Assembly (NCBI GenBank): GCA_045530725.1
Contig: JAZSCT010000045.1
Span: forward strand, 16,330 to 80,329
Reading direction: 5' to 3'
DNA: 64,000 nt
Source: SIG435 sp045530725
GTDB lineage: Bacteria > Bacillota > Clostridia > UMGS1810
The translations under genes were made by a program, and so were the position numbers. Shown one piece after another: positions 17,003 through 25,806 of the stretch (positions are counted from its first letter, which is position 1; each line of letters opens with the position of its first letter). The notes beneath the pieces were generated by a model. It was not told the DNA's origin. It searched no databases and saw only the letters and a list, made by a program, of their open reading frames with translations.

Positions 17003-17040
17003 AATAAAGACTCAGGATTTTCCTGAGTCTTTATTTGTTT
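17003..17040 (+). terminator. Bidirectional terminator
   Basis: AATAAAGACTCAGGA and TCCTGAGTCTTTATT form a perfect 15-bp stem with a 3-base loop. T tracts on both strands suggest it stops both the plus-strand exporter unit and the minus-strand gene that abuts it. Confidence 0.9.
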
Positions 17041-17257
17041 AATACTGATGATGATGTTCTGAATCCACAGCGTTTTCTCTGAAAAGAAAACTTATACACC
17101 ACAGACCTGCCACACCAACTAAAGTAAATATGATTCTTGATATTATTGCAAGTTGTCCGCCAAAAAGAGTCCCTACAAGATCAAGGCCGAAAAGCCCGAT
17201 GGAACCCCAGTTGATTGCTCCTACAATTACAAGGATCAATGCTATAGAGTTAAACAT
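17039..17257 (-). CDS. DUF378 family membrane protein
   Basis: The 72-residue protein has two transmembrane helices. Residues 4-40 read IALILVIVGAINWGSIGLFG, then DLVGTLFGG, which is the DUF378 signature (NWxxxGLFGxDLV). The C-terminus ends in a His-containing tail (SEHHHQY). The minus-strand start follows AGGGAGAA. DUF378 proteins are widespread small inner-membrane proteins with no established role. Confidence 0.88.
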   Translation of the reverse strand: MFNSIALILVIVGAINWGSIGLFGLDLVGTLFGGQLAIISRIIFTLVGVAGLWCISFLFRENAVDSEHHHQY

Positions 17258-17283
17258 AATTTTCTCCCTTACTTTATCGGATA

Positions 17284-17329
17284 AAAAAGCCCGTTTAAAG
17301 TTTATGCAATTTCACAAACTTTAAACGGG
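17284..17329 (-). terminator. Terminator of clpX
   Basis: CCCGTTTAAAGTTT (17290-17303) is complementary to AAACTTTAAACGGG (17316-17329), a 14-bp stem with a 12-base loop. On the minus strand it is followed by C and six T. It lies 18 bases beyond the clpX stop codon. Confidence 0.9.
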
Positions 17330-17346
17330 AAATTTTTTACATATAA

Positions 17347-18621
17347 TTACGAAACAGATTCTTCGAGAATACTTTCATCGATTTTTGAAGTAGTGGTTTG
17401 TTTTATTATCTTTGGAGCAGAGCCTGTCATTACACAGTCTTTGGTGATAATACATTTTTTAATGGCAGAGTCAGATGGAGATTCAAACATCACATCCATC
17501 ATAGTATCTTCCATTATAGAGCGGAGTCCTCTGGCGCCGGTTTTGAGTTTGATGGCTTTTTTTGCCATTGCTTCAAGTGCCTCTTTGTCAAATTCAAGAT
17601 TAACATCATCCATTTCGAGAAGTTTTTTGTATTGCTTCACAAGTGCATTTTTTGGCTTAGTCAAAATGCTTACAAGTGCTTCTTCATCTAATGAATCAAG
17701 AGTTGCTACTACCGGAAGTCTTCCAATGAATTCAGGGATAAGGCCGAATTTCAATAAATCCTGTGGTAGAATTTCTTTTAAGAGTGCTCCCACATCTTTC
17801 TCTTCTTTTGACTGAATGTCAGCACCGAAACCAAGAGACTTTTTACCTGTTCTTGCTTCAATGATTTTGTCAATTCCGTCAAATGCTCCACCGCAGATGA
17901 AAAGTATATTTGTTGTATCAATCTGTATAAGTTCCTGATGGGGATGCTTTCTTCCGCCCTGAGGTGGCACGGAAGCGACAGTTCCTTCAAGAGTCTTAAG
18001 AAGAGCCTGCTGAACTCCTTCACCGCTTACATCACGGGTGATTGAAGGGTTTTCAGATTTTCTGGCTATTTTGTCTATTTCGTCTATATATATGATACCT
18101 CTCTGCGCTTTTTCGATATTATAATCTGCAGCCTGAATAAGTTTTAAAAGAATGTTTTCTACATCTTCGCCTACATATCCGGCTTCTGTAAGAGAGGTTG
18201 CATCTGCAATAGCAAAGGGGACATCAATTATTCTTGCAAGTGTCTGTGCAATAAGAGTTTTTCCTGATCCGGTAGGCCCAAGAAGAAGAATATTGCTTTT
18301 CTGAAGATCAATATCATCGTTGTCTTTTGCAGAGTCTATTCTTTTGTAATGATTATATACTGCAACAGAAAGTGCTTTTTTTGCCTCTTGCTGACCGATT
18401 ACATATTCGTCAAGTACTGACTTTATATCTTTTGGTTTCGGAAGGCTATCCAGCGATTTTGCTTCGTATTCTTCATAATCATCTGAGATTATTTCCATAC
18501 ACATTTCTATACAGTCGCTGCATATAAATACTCCCGGTCCAGCAATAAGGCGAGGTACTTCTTCCTCACTTTTGCCGCAGAATGAACATTGAATTTTGCT
18601 TTTGTCATCTGATGTTGCCAT
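17347..18621 (-). CDS. clpX: ATP-dependent Clp protease ATP-binding subunit ClpX
   Basis: ClpX is a hexameric AAA+ unfoldase that feeds tagged proteins into ClpP. The N-terminal zinc-binding domain has Cys12, Cys15, Cys34 and Cys37. Walker A is GPTGSGKT (115-122), Walker B is IIYIDEIDKI, and the RxxxGRLPV arginine-finger region and a C-terminal D2-small domain complete it. Length, 424 residues, is standard. It lies 26 bp downstream of clpP on the minus strand in the conserved order tig-clpP-clpX, with a terminator after it. Confidence 0.97.
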   Translation of the reverse strand: MATSDDKSKIQCSFCGKSEEEVPRLIAGPGVFICSDCIEMCMEIISDDYEEYEAKSLDSLPKPKDIKSVLDEYVIGQQEAKKALSVAVYNHYKRIDSAKDNDDIDLQKSNILLLGPTGSGKTLIAQTLARIIDVPFAIADATSLTEAGYVGEDVENILLKLIQAADYNIEKAQRGIIYIDEIDKIARKSENPSITRDVSGEGVQQALLKTLEGTVASVPPQGGRKHPHQELIQIDTTNILFICGGAFDGIDKIIEARTGKKSLGFGADIQSKEEKDVGALLKEILPQDLLKFGLIPEFIGRLPVVATLDSLDEEALVSILTKPKNALVKQYKKLLEMDDVNLEFDKEALEAMAKKAIKLKTGARGLRSIMEDTMMDVMFESPSDSAIKKCIITKDCVMTGSAPKIIKQTTTSKIDESILEESVS

Positions 18622-18647
18622 ATGTCCACCCCTTTGTTACAGTTGAA

Positions 18648-19232
18648 TTATTTTCTTTCTGTAATGACTTCATCAATAAGTCCGTATGCTTTTGCTTCCT
18701 CAGCAGTAAGGAAGTTATCTCTTTCTGTATCGTGTTCGATAACTTCAATCGGCTTACCGCATCTTTCACTTAAGATTCTGTTAAGAGTGCTTTTCATCTT
18801 AAGGATTCTGTCAGCGTGGATTTTGATGTCAGTTGCCTGTCCCTGCATTCCGCCAAGTGGCTGATGAATCATCACTTCGCTGTTTGGCAGGGCATAGCGC
18901 TTACCTTTTGCACCTGCGCAAAGCAAGAATGCACCCATTGATGCAGCCATACCGATACAAATAGTGGACACATCACATTTTATATACTGCATTGTGTCGT
19001 ATATCGCCATTCCTGCAGTTATTGAGCCGCCCGGACTGTTGATATATAAGTGAATGTCTTTTGTAGGGTCCTCAGCTTCAAGGAAAAGAAGCTGTGCAAC
19101 AACAAGACTTGCAGTTACATCATTTACTTCGTCTGAGAGAAATATAATTCTGTCTTTAAGAAGTCTTGAGTATATATCGTAAGATCTTTCTCCTCTGCTT
19201 GTTTGTTCTACTACCATAGGTACTAGGCTCAT
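18648..19232 (-). CDS. clpP: ATP-dependent Clp protease proteolytic subunit
   Basis: This 194-residue serine protease subunit assembles into a 14-mer barrel. The catalytic Ser98 is in GMAASMG and His123 in VMIHQPLGG; the Asp of the RDNFLT segment completes the triad. The oxyanion-region motif YINSPGGS is present. The start follows AGGAGGAACACACT. It lies between tig and clpX, so partner chaperone and unfoldase are encoded with it. No CtsR-type operator was noticed upstream. Confidence 0.97.
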   Translation of the reverse strand: MSLVPMVVEQTSRGERSYDIYSRLLKDRIIFLSDEVNDVTASLVVAQLLFLEAEDPTKDIHLYINSPGGSITAGMAIYDTMQYIKCDVSTICIGMAASMGAFLLCAGAKGKRYALPNSEVMIHQPLGGMQGQATDIKIHADRILKMKSTLNRILSERCGKPIEVIEHDTERDNFLTAEEAKAYGLIDEVITERK

Positions 19233-19275
19233 AGTGTGTTCCTCCTAATCTGTAATTTTATTTATGATATTGTTA

Positions 19276-20562
19276 TTATTTGATGTTTGCTTTCTTTACA
19301 AGTAATTCAATTACTTTCTTAGCCTTGATTTCTGCTTTGAGTGAGTCAAGATCAGCATCTGTAAAGAGGGTTTTTACTTTGTCAAGTTCCATGTTGTACT
19401 GTTCAGCCATCTTTGTCATCTGTTCTTCTACATCTTTTTCTTTTGCTTCGATCTTTTCTTTCTCAGCGATTGCCTCAAGAACCAATGATGTTTTTACCTG
19501 AGTTTCAGCCTGATCCTTGAACTGTTCTTTGAAGGATTCAAGAGTAGAACCTGTCATATTAAGATACTGTTCGAGGCTTAATCCCTGAGCAGCAAGTCTG
19601 TAGTTGAAGTCTCTTGCAATGTTGTCAAGTTGAGTGTTGATCATACATTCAGGAATGTTTACTTTGCAGAGTTCACAAACCTTTTCTACTACTTTGTCTT
19701 CCTGTTCCATTTTTGCTTTTTCATTGTTTGCTTTTGTAAGTTTTGCCTTAACATCTTTTTTGTATTCTTCAAATGTTTCAAATTCGCTTACATCTTTTGC
19801 AAAATCATCATCAAGTTCAGGGAGTTGTTTTTCTTTGATTTCCTTAACGGTAACCTTAAACATAGCATCCTTGCCTTTAAGATCTTCTGCATGATATTCT
19901 TCAGGGAATTTAACATTGATTTCTTTTTCTTTATTAAGTTCACATCCTACCAGCTGATCTTCGAAACCCGGGATGAATGCGCCTGAGCCGATTTCAAGGT
20001 TGTAGTCTTCACCTTTTCCGCCCGGGAATGCAACTCCGTCACAGAATCCTTCGAAGTCGATTACTGTAAGGTCACCTTTTTTTACTTTTCTGTCTTCTAC
20101 AGTAATGATTCTTGCGTTCTGTTCCTGTGCTTTTTTGATTTCTGCATTTACATCAGCAGCTGAAGTCTTGTATGTAATCTTTTCTACTTCAACGCCTTCA
20201 TATTCGCCAAGTTCAACTTCAGGTTTAACTGTTACTGTAGCAGTGAAAACGAAGTTTTCTCCGCCACCGATTTTTTCGATATCGATTTCAGGTCTGTCAA
20301 CAGGTTCGATTTTTGTCTTTTCCAATGCTTCTTCATAAGCCTTAGGGCAGATGATATTGATGGCATCTTCATAGAATACACCTTCACCATAGTACTGTTC
20401 AATAATTTTTCTTGGTGCTTTACCTTTTCTGAAGCCAGGAATGTTAATTTTTTTAGCGGTTTCTTTGTAAGCCTGGTTTACACCTTCCTGAAATGTTTCG
20501 TTATCAACTGTGATAGTGAGTCTGATAACATTTTCTTTCATTTTCTTTTTTGTTACTTTCAT
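19276..20562 (-). CDS. tig: Trigger factor
   Basis: The 428-residue ribosome-bound chaperone and peptidyl-prolyl isomerase shelters nascent chains. The N-terminal ribosome-docking loop reads PGFRKGKAPRKIIEQYYG. An FKBP-type PPIase domain follows (about 160-245, VIDFEGFCDGVAFPGGKGE) and the rest is the helical C-terminal chaperone domain. The predicted start gives seven extra residues (MKVTKKK) before the more usual Met; AAGGGATAAGGA upstream of the first Met supports it. It is the promoter-proximal gene of the tig-clpP-clpX unit. A TATAAT-like box on the minus strand sits near 20630. Confidence 0.95.
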   Translation of the reverse strand: MKVTKKKMKENVIRLTITVDNETFQEGVNQAYKETAKKINIPGFRKGKAPRKIIEQYYGEGVFYEDAINIICPKAYEEALEKTKIEPVDRPEIDIEKIGGGENFVFTATVTVKPEVELGEYEGVEVEKITYKTSAADVNAEIKKAQEQNARIITVEDRKVKKGDLTVIDFEGFCDGVAFPGGKGEDYNLEIGSGAFIPGFEDQLVGCELNKEKEINVKFPEEYHAEDLKGKDAMFKVTVKEIKEKQLPELDDDFAKDVSEFETFEEYKKDVKAKLTKANNEKAKMEQEDKVVEKVCELCKVNIPECMINTQLDNIARDFNYRLAAQGLSLEQYLNMTGSTLESFKEQFKDQAETQVKTSLVLEAIAEKEKIEAKEKDVEEQMTKMAEQYNMELDKVKTLFTDADLDSLKAEIKAKKVIELLVKKANIK

Positions 20563-20717
20563 TCTTTTCCTTATCCCTTCTGTATTTATTATCTGATTTT
20601 TCAGACATATTTACTGACGATATATTATACCAAAAAATATTGGAATATGCTACTGTTTTTTGAAAAAATATCAAATTTCTGCAATTTTGACTAAAAATAC
20701 ATAGATTTTATGGCTGT

Positions 20718-21422
20718 TTATGTAAGTTTTTGTGGTGTAAAATGTACATAATCCGCCGAAACCAGTCTGAAATCTATTCCGTTTAACTTTCCTTCAAATG
20801 CATTTCTGTGTGAATTGGAATGAAGGTGTCCGTAAATACAGGTGGAAACTGAGTACTTTCTGAATAACTCCATATAGTCAGAATTGATAGTTTTGTCTTT
20901 GGTTACCGGAGGGTAGTGAAGGACAGCAATTATCTTTTCTGGATTGAATCTGATACCTTCTTTCAGAGACAATTCCATTCTGCCAATTTCTCTTGAATAA
21001 ATCTTCTGATCATCGCTTTTAAAATTGTCAACACTTGGATCTATCCAGCCTCGTGTACCGCATATGGCTGTATTCTCGACGAATATGGAGGTATTGTGAA
21101 GAAATTCAATGGTTTTATAGCCCATCTCTTCTGTAAATCTTTTCAGTTTTGTAAGGCTTTCCCACCAGTAGTCGTGATTGCCTTTTAGAAGTATCTTTTT
21201 CCCGGGAAGAGATTCTATGAAGTCGAAATCAGGCTTTATATCATCGAGATAAGTTCCCCATGATACATCTCCGCCTATGATCACTGTATCATTGTCAGTT
21301 ATGGTTTTTTTCCAGTTTTCTTCAGTTCTTTCCATATAGTTTTCCCAACCGTAGCCAAAAATATCCATTGGTTTATCTACGCCAAATGCAAGATGAAGAT
21401 CAGAAATGGTATATATACTCAT
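20718..21422 (-). CDS. Metallophosphoesterase of the calcineurin superfamily
   Basis: The 234-residue predicted phosphoesterase carries the metal-ligand series of the family: ISDLHLAF (D-x-H), IGGDVSWG (GDxxW variant), LLKGNHDYWW (GNHD), LHYPP (H) and IYGHLHSN (GHxH). The substrate is unknown. ATG 21422 is chosen because AAAGGAGGT lies directly upstream; a longer frame would begin at 21446 without one. It is divergent from comEC across a 134-bp region and follows tig by 155 bp on the same strand. Confidence 0.88.
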   Translation of the reverse strand: MSIYTISDLHLAFGVDKPMDIFGYGWENYMERTEENWKKTITDNDTVIIGGDVSWGTYLDDIKPDFDFIESLPGKKILLKGNHDYWWESLTKLKRFTEEMGYKTIEFLHNTSIFVENTAICGTRGWIDPSVDNFKSDDQKIYSREIGRMELSLKEGIRFNPEKIIAVLHYPPVTKDKTINSDYMELFRKYSVSTCIYGHLHSNSHRNAFEGKLNGIDFRLVSADYVHFTPQKLT

Positions 21423-21556
21423 TGTTACCTCCTTTCCGTATTGCAAATATTATACTCCATATGGTATAATTATTTTGTAATATTTTGTAAAAAAACTTTC
21501 AGAAATATATTACAGTATATAATAAATTCAGGAAATATGCAAGGAGTATAGGGATA

Positions 21557-23860
21557 TTGCGAAAAATATTTTTTATTTCCCTGACAGGGTATGCCATCGG
21601 TATAGTTTTGGCAGATGTATTATATGATATAAGAATAATTATTCCTTTGGCAATACTGTGTGTTGCACTTTGCGGTGTTGCGCTGTGGAAAAATATTTCA
21701 TACGGTTGGGTATTTTTCTGCGTTTTTCTTGTTGCGGGAATATTTTACTGCAACCATATCAGTCAGAATCACATTGAGAATGTAGAATATATCAACAGAT
21801 TCAGAAAAAGTGTTGTTCTCTTTGTACGGAATAATCCCTTCAGCAAAGGGGACAGAACCACTTTTAATGCAGTTGCAATGAAAGACGGCAGAAAAATTGC
21901 CACTTTAAGTGTAAGTGTATCAGGTGATGGTCATCAGAATATAAAATACGGTGATATTATTTTTGTAGATGATATGCAAGTCACCATACCATATGAAGGA
22001 TACAATCGTGGAGATATGGACTATGATAAGTATCTTAAGTCACATGGAGTTTCAGGGTTAGTGTATGCTGATACTGAAGATGTGTCAATTTTTGGAAATG
22101 ACGGAAACGAAATAATAAGAGGCATTTATTTTCTGAGTGATTTTACAAAAGATGCCATTATGAGATACATACAGGGCGATGAAGGAGGATTTTCTGTCGC
22201 GCTTTTGACAGGGGACAAAAATTACATTTCACAAGATACATATCTTGATATCGAAGTATCGGGACTTTCCCATGTTGTTGCAGTTTCAGGTATGCATATG
22301 AATATATTTATAATGCTTGTTTATGTGCTTTTTTCCAGGAGCAGAAAGAGAAGTTATACAGCAACTTTTGTAAATATATTGCTTTGTATATTTATGGTTA
22401 TATTTACGGGAGGATCATATTCGGTCATAAGAGCAGCGATGATGGTTATTCTTGCAAATATCGGATATTTTTTAGGCAGGGGAACTTACTCGCTTAATTC
22501 TGTTATCTGTGTTGGCGGAATAATAATTGTTGTGAATCCCTATGCACTTTTTGATATGTCTTTTATACTCTCTTTTGCGGCAACGTTATCGATTATACTT
22601 TTTGAAGAAAAAACAGAGGATTTCATAGAGAAAAAAGCCTGTATAAAAAATAAATATTTCAAGTCTCTGATTTCAGTTACACTAAGTGCCCAGTATCTTG
22701 TATTCCCTTGTATTATTGCCATGAAAAATACTGTAAATACGTATTCACTTTTGTCGAATGTGCTTGTTTCGCCTATTATTCCGTTTTATATGCTTTCGGT
22801 CATTTTTCTTGTTGTATTTTCCGGTATAGGTCTAATTGCTGATTTTGTAAAATATATAACTTTTATTATGGCAAAGTATGTACTTAAAGTATGTGATACG
22901 ATATCCGTAATGCCTTATTCTGAAATAGTGGTTTCGGATTTTATGTTTTCAGTATTTATTGTGCTTTCTATATTATCGGTTTATTTGTATTATCTGCTAA
23001 GGTTAAATAGATTCAAATACAGGGGGATTATCATAAATATATGGACTTTGTCCGTAATAATATTGCTTACTATCCCTGTACTATTCCCACTCAACACCTA
23101 TATTGATTTTATAAATGTAGGTCAAGGGGACAGTACACTTATACGTGACAAAGGGGTTAATATTCTTATTGATTCAGGCGGAAGTAAAAGGCTTGATTCT
23201 GATTTCGGAAACAGGGTGGTAGGGGCATATCTTAAGAGAAAAGGTGTGAAGAGGATTGACTATGCTTTTATAACACACTATGATACTGATCATTGTCAGG
23301 GGATGATTTCTCTTCTTGATTATTTCGATATTGAAAGAATTATCGGTCCACCACCTTCCGGGAAAGAGGATGCAATTCTTCATAATGCAATTATCACAAA
23401 GGCGAGGGAAAAAGGCACAGAAATCATATATACAAAGTATGGGGATAAATATGTGATAAGAGAGGGAAGCATACTGATGATTGTTGCACCCGAAAAGTAT
23501 TCAGGTGATAATTCAAATGCTGACTCTCTTATGATTATGTATGACTGCGATGGGGTAAAAACTCTTTTTGCAGGCGATAATTCCAATGAAGAAAATGTAA
23601 AAAGATATGATGCAGATGCTGATATACTTAAGGTAGGTCATCATGGTGCGGTTGATTCAAATTCAAAGGAATTCATACGGAGAGTAAGTCCTGTTATTTC
23701 TGTGATAAGTGTAGGAGAGAACAATATCTATTCTCATCCGCACAGTGAGGTTTTGAAGATACTTTACAAAAGCGGAAGTATCGTTATGAGGACAGATTAT
23801 GATGGTGCAGTATCGGTGCGGATAAAAAACGGAAAGATAAAAGTAAAAACTTCAGGATAA
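21557..23860 (+). CDS. comEC: ComEC/Rec2-family DNA uptake channel protein
   Basis: This 767-residue membrane protein would carry single-stranded DNA across the membrane in natural transformation. Its layout is complete: N-terminal helices and a DUF4131-type soluble domain, a central competence domain with about eight helices (HVVAVSGMHMNIF near residue 240), and a C-terminal metallo-beta-lactamase-like domain from about 510 with NVGQGDSTLI, the HYDTDH metal motif and VGHHGA. The start is TTG 21557 after AAGGAG. It sits next to holA, as in many Firmicutes, without comEA/comEB nearby. Competence itself cannot be concluded from this gene. Confidence 0.93.
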   Translation: MRKIFFISLTGYAIGIVLADVLYDIRIIIPLAILCVALCGVALWKNISYGWVFFCVFLVAGIFYCNHISQNHIENVEYINRFRKSVVLFVRNNPFSKGDRTTFNAVAMKDGRKIATLSVSVSGDGHQNIKYGDIIFVDDMQVTIPYEGYNRGDMDYDKYLKSHGVSGLVYADTEDVSIFGNDGNEIIRGIYFLSDFTKDAIMRYIQGDEGGFSVALLTGDKNYISQDTYLDIEVSGLSHVVAVSGMHMNIFIMLVYVLFSRSRKRSYTATFVNILLCIFMVIFTGGSYSVIRAAMMVILANIGYFLGRGTYSLNSVICVGGIIIVVNPYALFDMSFILSFAATLSIILFEEKTEDFIEKKACIKNKYFKSLISVTLSAQYLVFPCIIAMKNTVNTYSLLSNVLVSPIIPFYMLSVIFLVVFSGIGLIADFVKYITFIMAKYVLKVCDTISVMPYSEIVVSDFMFSVFIVLSILSVYLYYLLRLNRFKYRGIIINIWTLSVIILLTIPVLFPLNTYIDFINVGQGDSTLIRDKGVNILIDSGGSKRLDSDFGNRVVGAYLKRKGVKRIDYAFITHYDTDHCQGMISLLDYFDIERIIGPPPSGKEDAILHNAIITKAREKGTEIIYTKYGDKYVIREGSILMIVAPEKYSGDNSNADSLMIMYDCDGVKTLFAGDNSNEENVKRYDADADILKVGHHGAVDSNSKEFIRRVSPVISVISVGENNIYSHPHSEVLKILYKSGSIVMRTDYDGAVSVRIKNGKIKVKTSG

Positions 23861-23864
23861 ACAT

Positions 23865-23893
23865 TTGACAAAAATAAATATGTTAAGTAAAAT
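23865..23893 (+). promoter_or_regulatory. Promoter for holA and downstream small genes
   Basis: TTGACA (23865-23870), a 17-base spacer and TAAAAT (23888-23893) begin four bases after the comEC stop. Confidence 0.7.
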
Positions 23894-23932
23894 ATATATT
23901 GGTTTCAGAAATTTATGAGGGGAGTGAATGAT

Positions 23933-24931
23933 ATGGACAGAGTAAAAGAAGATATAAGATCAGGCAAGTTCAGAAGGTTATATTTCTTCTGTGGAGAAGA
24001 AGAATACCTTAATGATTATTACAGCGAAGAAATTGTAAAGGCGCTTGTGCCTGATGGTATGAAAATATTTAACTATCTTTCATTCACGATAGACTTTGAT
24101 GTGAATGCTTTTGAGAATTTCCTTAGTTCTCCACCTGTTATGAATCCTTCAAAAGTTGTCTATATCAAGGATTGCGCCTTGTGTTCAAAATCCACAAAAG
24201 AGGATATAAAAGACAGGATAAAAGATATCATATCAGATCTTCCATCATACGTTACTGTTATAATAAACGAGGCAAATCCCACAAAAACAATGAGTATATA
24301 TAAGACATCTTCAAAGGTGGGAGTCGTAGTTGAAAATAAGTTTCAGAAGACCAATGTGCTTCAAAGTTGGGTTGTACGTTCTTTTGAAAAAGACGGATAC
24401 AAAATATCATCAGATGATGCTCTCTATCTTGTGGAAAATGGGGATAACGGAATGTACTTTCTCAAAAATGAGATAGACAAACTCAAAGCCTACAAAGACA
24501 AAGAAAAGATAATTACGAAAGATGATGTGGAAAAATCTATTGTCAAGAGTATAGAAGGCAAAGTCTTTGATATGCTGGATTGTATGTTTAATTCCCATAT
24601 GAATGCTACATTCAGACATCTTACAGATCTTAAAACGCTGAAAGAACCTGTCAAAAGGATACTTGCTATTATTATGACGGAGTTTACTAAAATAAAAAAA
24701 GTGAAACTTCTTGATGGCAAATTGTCAAGACAGGATCTTGCAAAGGCTGTTTCGGTAAATCCCTATTTTCTTGACAAACTGATAAAACGTGCAAAATCTT
24801 TTTCTTTTGACTATATCAATCAGATGATTATTGAATGTCAGAAAACAGATTTTGATATTATTTCAGGTAATAAAGAACAATGGCAGGCTCTGGAAGATCT
24901 TATTATTAAATCACACAATCTTAAACAATGA
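23933..24931 (+). CDS. holA: DNA polymerase III delta subunit
   Basis: The 332-residue protein is the clamp-loader wrench that opens the beta sliding clamp. N-terminal features include FCGEEEYLNDYYSEEI, the AAA+-like module without a functional P-loop, and a C-terminal helical collar domain (VKRILAIIMTEFTKIKKV). ATG 23933 is chosen because GAGGGGA is 9 bases upstream; an ATG at 23915 lacks one. Its place between comEC and the spoVM/rpmB region is typical of Clostridia, although rpsT, often next to holA, is absent here. Confidence 0.9.
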   Translation: MDRVKEDIRSGKFRRLYFFCGEEEYLNDYYSEEIVKALVPDGMKIFNYLSFTIDFDVNAFENFLSSPPVMNPSKVVYIKDCALCSKSTKEDIKDRIKDIISDLPSYVTVIINEANPTKTMSIYKTSSKVGVVVENKFQKTNVLQSWVVRSFEKDGYKISSDDALYLVENGDNGMYFLKNEIDKLKAYKDKEKIITKDDVEKSIVKSIEGKVFDMLDCMFNSHMNATFRHLTDLKTLKEPVKRILAIIMTEFTKIKKVKLLDGKLSRQDLAKAVSVNPYFLDKLIKRAKSFSFDYINQMIIECQKTDFDIISGNKEQWQALEDLIIKSHNLKQ

Positions 24932-24959
24932 ATATAATACACCAAGAGAGGTGTTTCAG

Positions 24960-25109
24960 ATGTTTGGTTGTCTAAGATACAAAGTTATCTTGTATGTGGT
25001 AAGTTCATTTCTTCTGGGGATTATACTCACATCTGTCATGCCGGCTTTTTTGATAGCAATACTGGCACTTATCGCAGTTGGTGTCATCGTTTGCTTGCTC
25101 TGTAAATAA
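24960..25109 (+). CDS. Small hydrophobic protein (49 residues) upstream of spoVM
   Basis: The frame begins MFGCLRYKVILYVV and forms two closely spaced hydrophobic helices (residues about 7-25 and 28-47), ending CLLCK. The start ATG follows AAGAGAGGTG. It is 28 bp behind holA and 21 bp ahead of the spoVM gene with its own ribosome binding site, so it is probably translated from the same transcript. I do not recognise a named family. Its placement beside a sporulation membrane-binding peptide suggests a membrane role in spores, which is inference only. Confidence 0.65.
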   Translation: MFGCLRYKVILYVVSSFLLGIILTSVMPAFLIAILALIAVGVIVCLLCK

Positions 25110-25130
25110 AGGGTATAAGGAGTTGGAATA

Positions 25131-25199
25131 ATGAAGATTGTTGTTGTAAAAGCCTCGAAATTCTGGGGGAAGATTTTGAAAAGTGTTTTCAGAATCTGA
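25131..25199 (+). CDS. spoVM: SpoVM-like amphipathic spore-coat anchoring peptide (22 residues)
   Basis: This tiny frame is preceded by AAGGAG with an 8-base gap and encodes MKIVVVKASKFWGKILKSVF plus two residues. SpoVM of Bacillus is a 26-residue amphipathic helix, beginning MKFYTIKLPKFLGG, that recognises the curved forespore membrane and recruits SpoIVA. The MKxxxxKxxKFxxxI spacing, basic residues and length agree. The Pro of Bacillus SpoVM is replaced by Ser here (KASKF), and the C-terminus is four residues shorter. A strong terminator begins 8 bases after the stop. Genes of this size are often missed by automated annotation. Confidence 0.75.
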   Translation: MKIVVVKASKFWGKILKSVFRI

Positions 25200-25206
25200 A
25201 GTTTAT

Positions 25207-25241
25207 ATACTCCGTAATCCGATGGATTACGGAGTATTTTT
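25207..25241 (+). terminator. Terminator of holA-spoVM unit
   Basis: ATACTCCGTAATCC (25207-25220) pairs perfectly with GGATTACGGAGTAT (25224-25237) around a 3-base loop and is followed by a T tract. Confidence 0.92.
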
Positions 25242-25285
25242 GTATAACGAAAACCACGCGACTATCGCGTGGTTTTCGTTATACA
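25241..25285. repeat. Perfect 45-bp palindrome with 20-bp arms
   Basis: The left arm TGTATAACGAAAACCACGCG (25241-25260) and right arm 25266-25285 are exactly complementary around ACTAT. Neither side has a T tract, so it is not a standard terminator. It lies between two genuine terminators of convergent units. Confidence 0.8.
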
Positions 25286-25287
25286 AT

Positions 25288-25323
25288 AAATAAAGGAACC
25301 GTGAATTCACAGTTCCTTTATTT
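25288..25323 (-). terminator. Terminator of rpmB
   Basis: AAATAAAGGAAC (25288-25299) and GTTCCTTTATTT (25312-25323) form a 12-bp stem around a GTGAATTCAC core that extends it. On the minus strand it follows the rpmB stop by 25 bases. Confidence 0.75.
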
Positions 25324-25348
25324 TAAAGAAAATTATAAACGGATTAGA

Positions 25349-25537
25349 TTAGATAGCACGAACTACCTTATTTGAACGAAGACAACGTGAGCAAACCTTA
25401 ACCTTCTTTGGTGTGCCGTCCACAATTGCTCTTACGGTTCTGATGTTTGCCTTCCACGCTCTGTTTGATCTGATGTGTGAATGAGAAACTTTGATACCGA
25501 AAGTAGTACCCTTTCCGCAGATTTCGCATTTTGCCAT
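25349..25537 (-). CDS. rpmB: 50S ribosomal protein L28
   Basis: The 62-residue product has the L28 pattern MAKCEICGKGTTFG, NRAWKANIR and VCSRCLRSNKV. Two CxxC pairs (Cys4/Cys7 and Cys49/Cys52) indicate the zinc-binding C+ form. A ribosome binding site AGGAGGTG is upstream on the minus strand. It is monocistronic and convergent with the holA-spoVM unit. Confidence 0.96.
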   Translation of the reverse strand: MAKCEICGKGTTFGIKVSHSHIRSNRAWKANIRTVRAIVDGTPKKVKVCSRCLRSNKVVRAI

Positions 25538-25722
25538 ATATATACACCTCCTAAAAATTATCGCTTTTCATAAACAATTATATATTCTAACAGAAGTTTT
25601 TGCATTTTGCAAGTGTTTTTTCAAAAAAACTGAATTATTTTGAAAAAAATTTATGAAATAAGGTGTATTACGCTAAAAAATAGAAGTTTTTAACAAACTT
25701 TCAAAAAAATATTAAAAAACAC

Positions 25723-25751
25723 TTTAAATATTTATAAATTTATTATATAAT
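25723..25751 (+). promoter_or_regulatory. Probable promoter for the hprK cluster
   Basis: TTTAAA (25723-25728) and TATAAT (25746-25751) are 17 bases apart in the 269-bp AT-rich gap between rpmB and hprK. The -35 match is only partial. Nothing else is recognisable in the gap. Confidence 0.5.
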
Positions 25752-25806
25752 ATATGATGTATTGGTGTGCTAACTAAATTTAGATTTATTTTAAGGAGGG
25801 GATTTT

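Noticed and set aside
25241..25323. The cluster of inverted repeats as a CRISPR array.
   Set aside because: There are three different hairpins with no repeated unit and no spacers; two are terminators.
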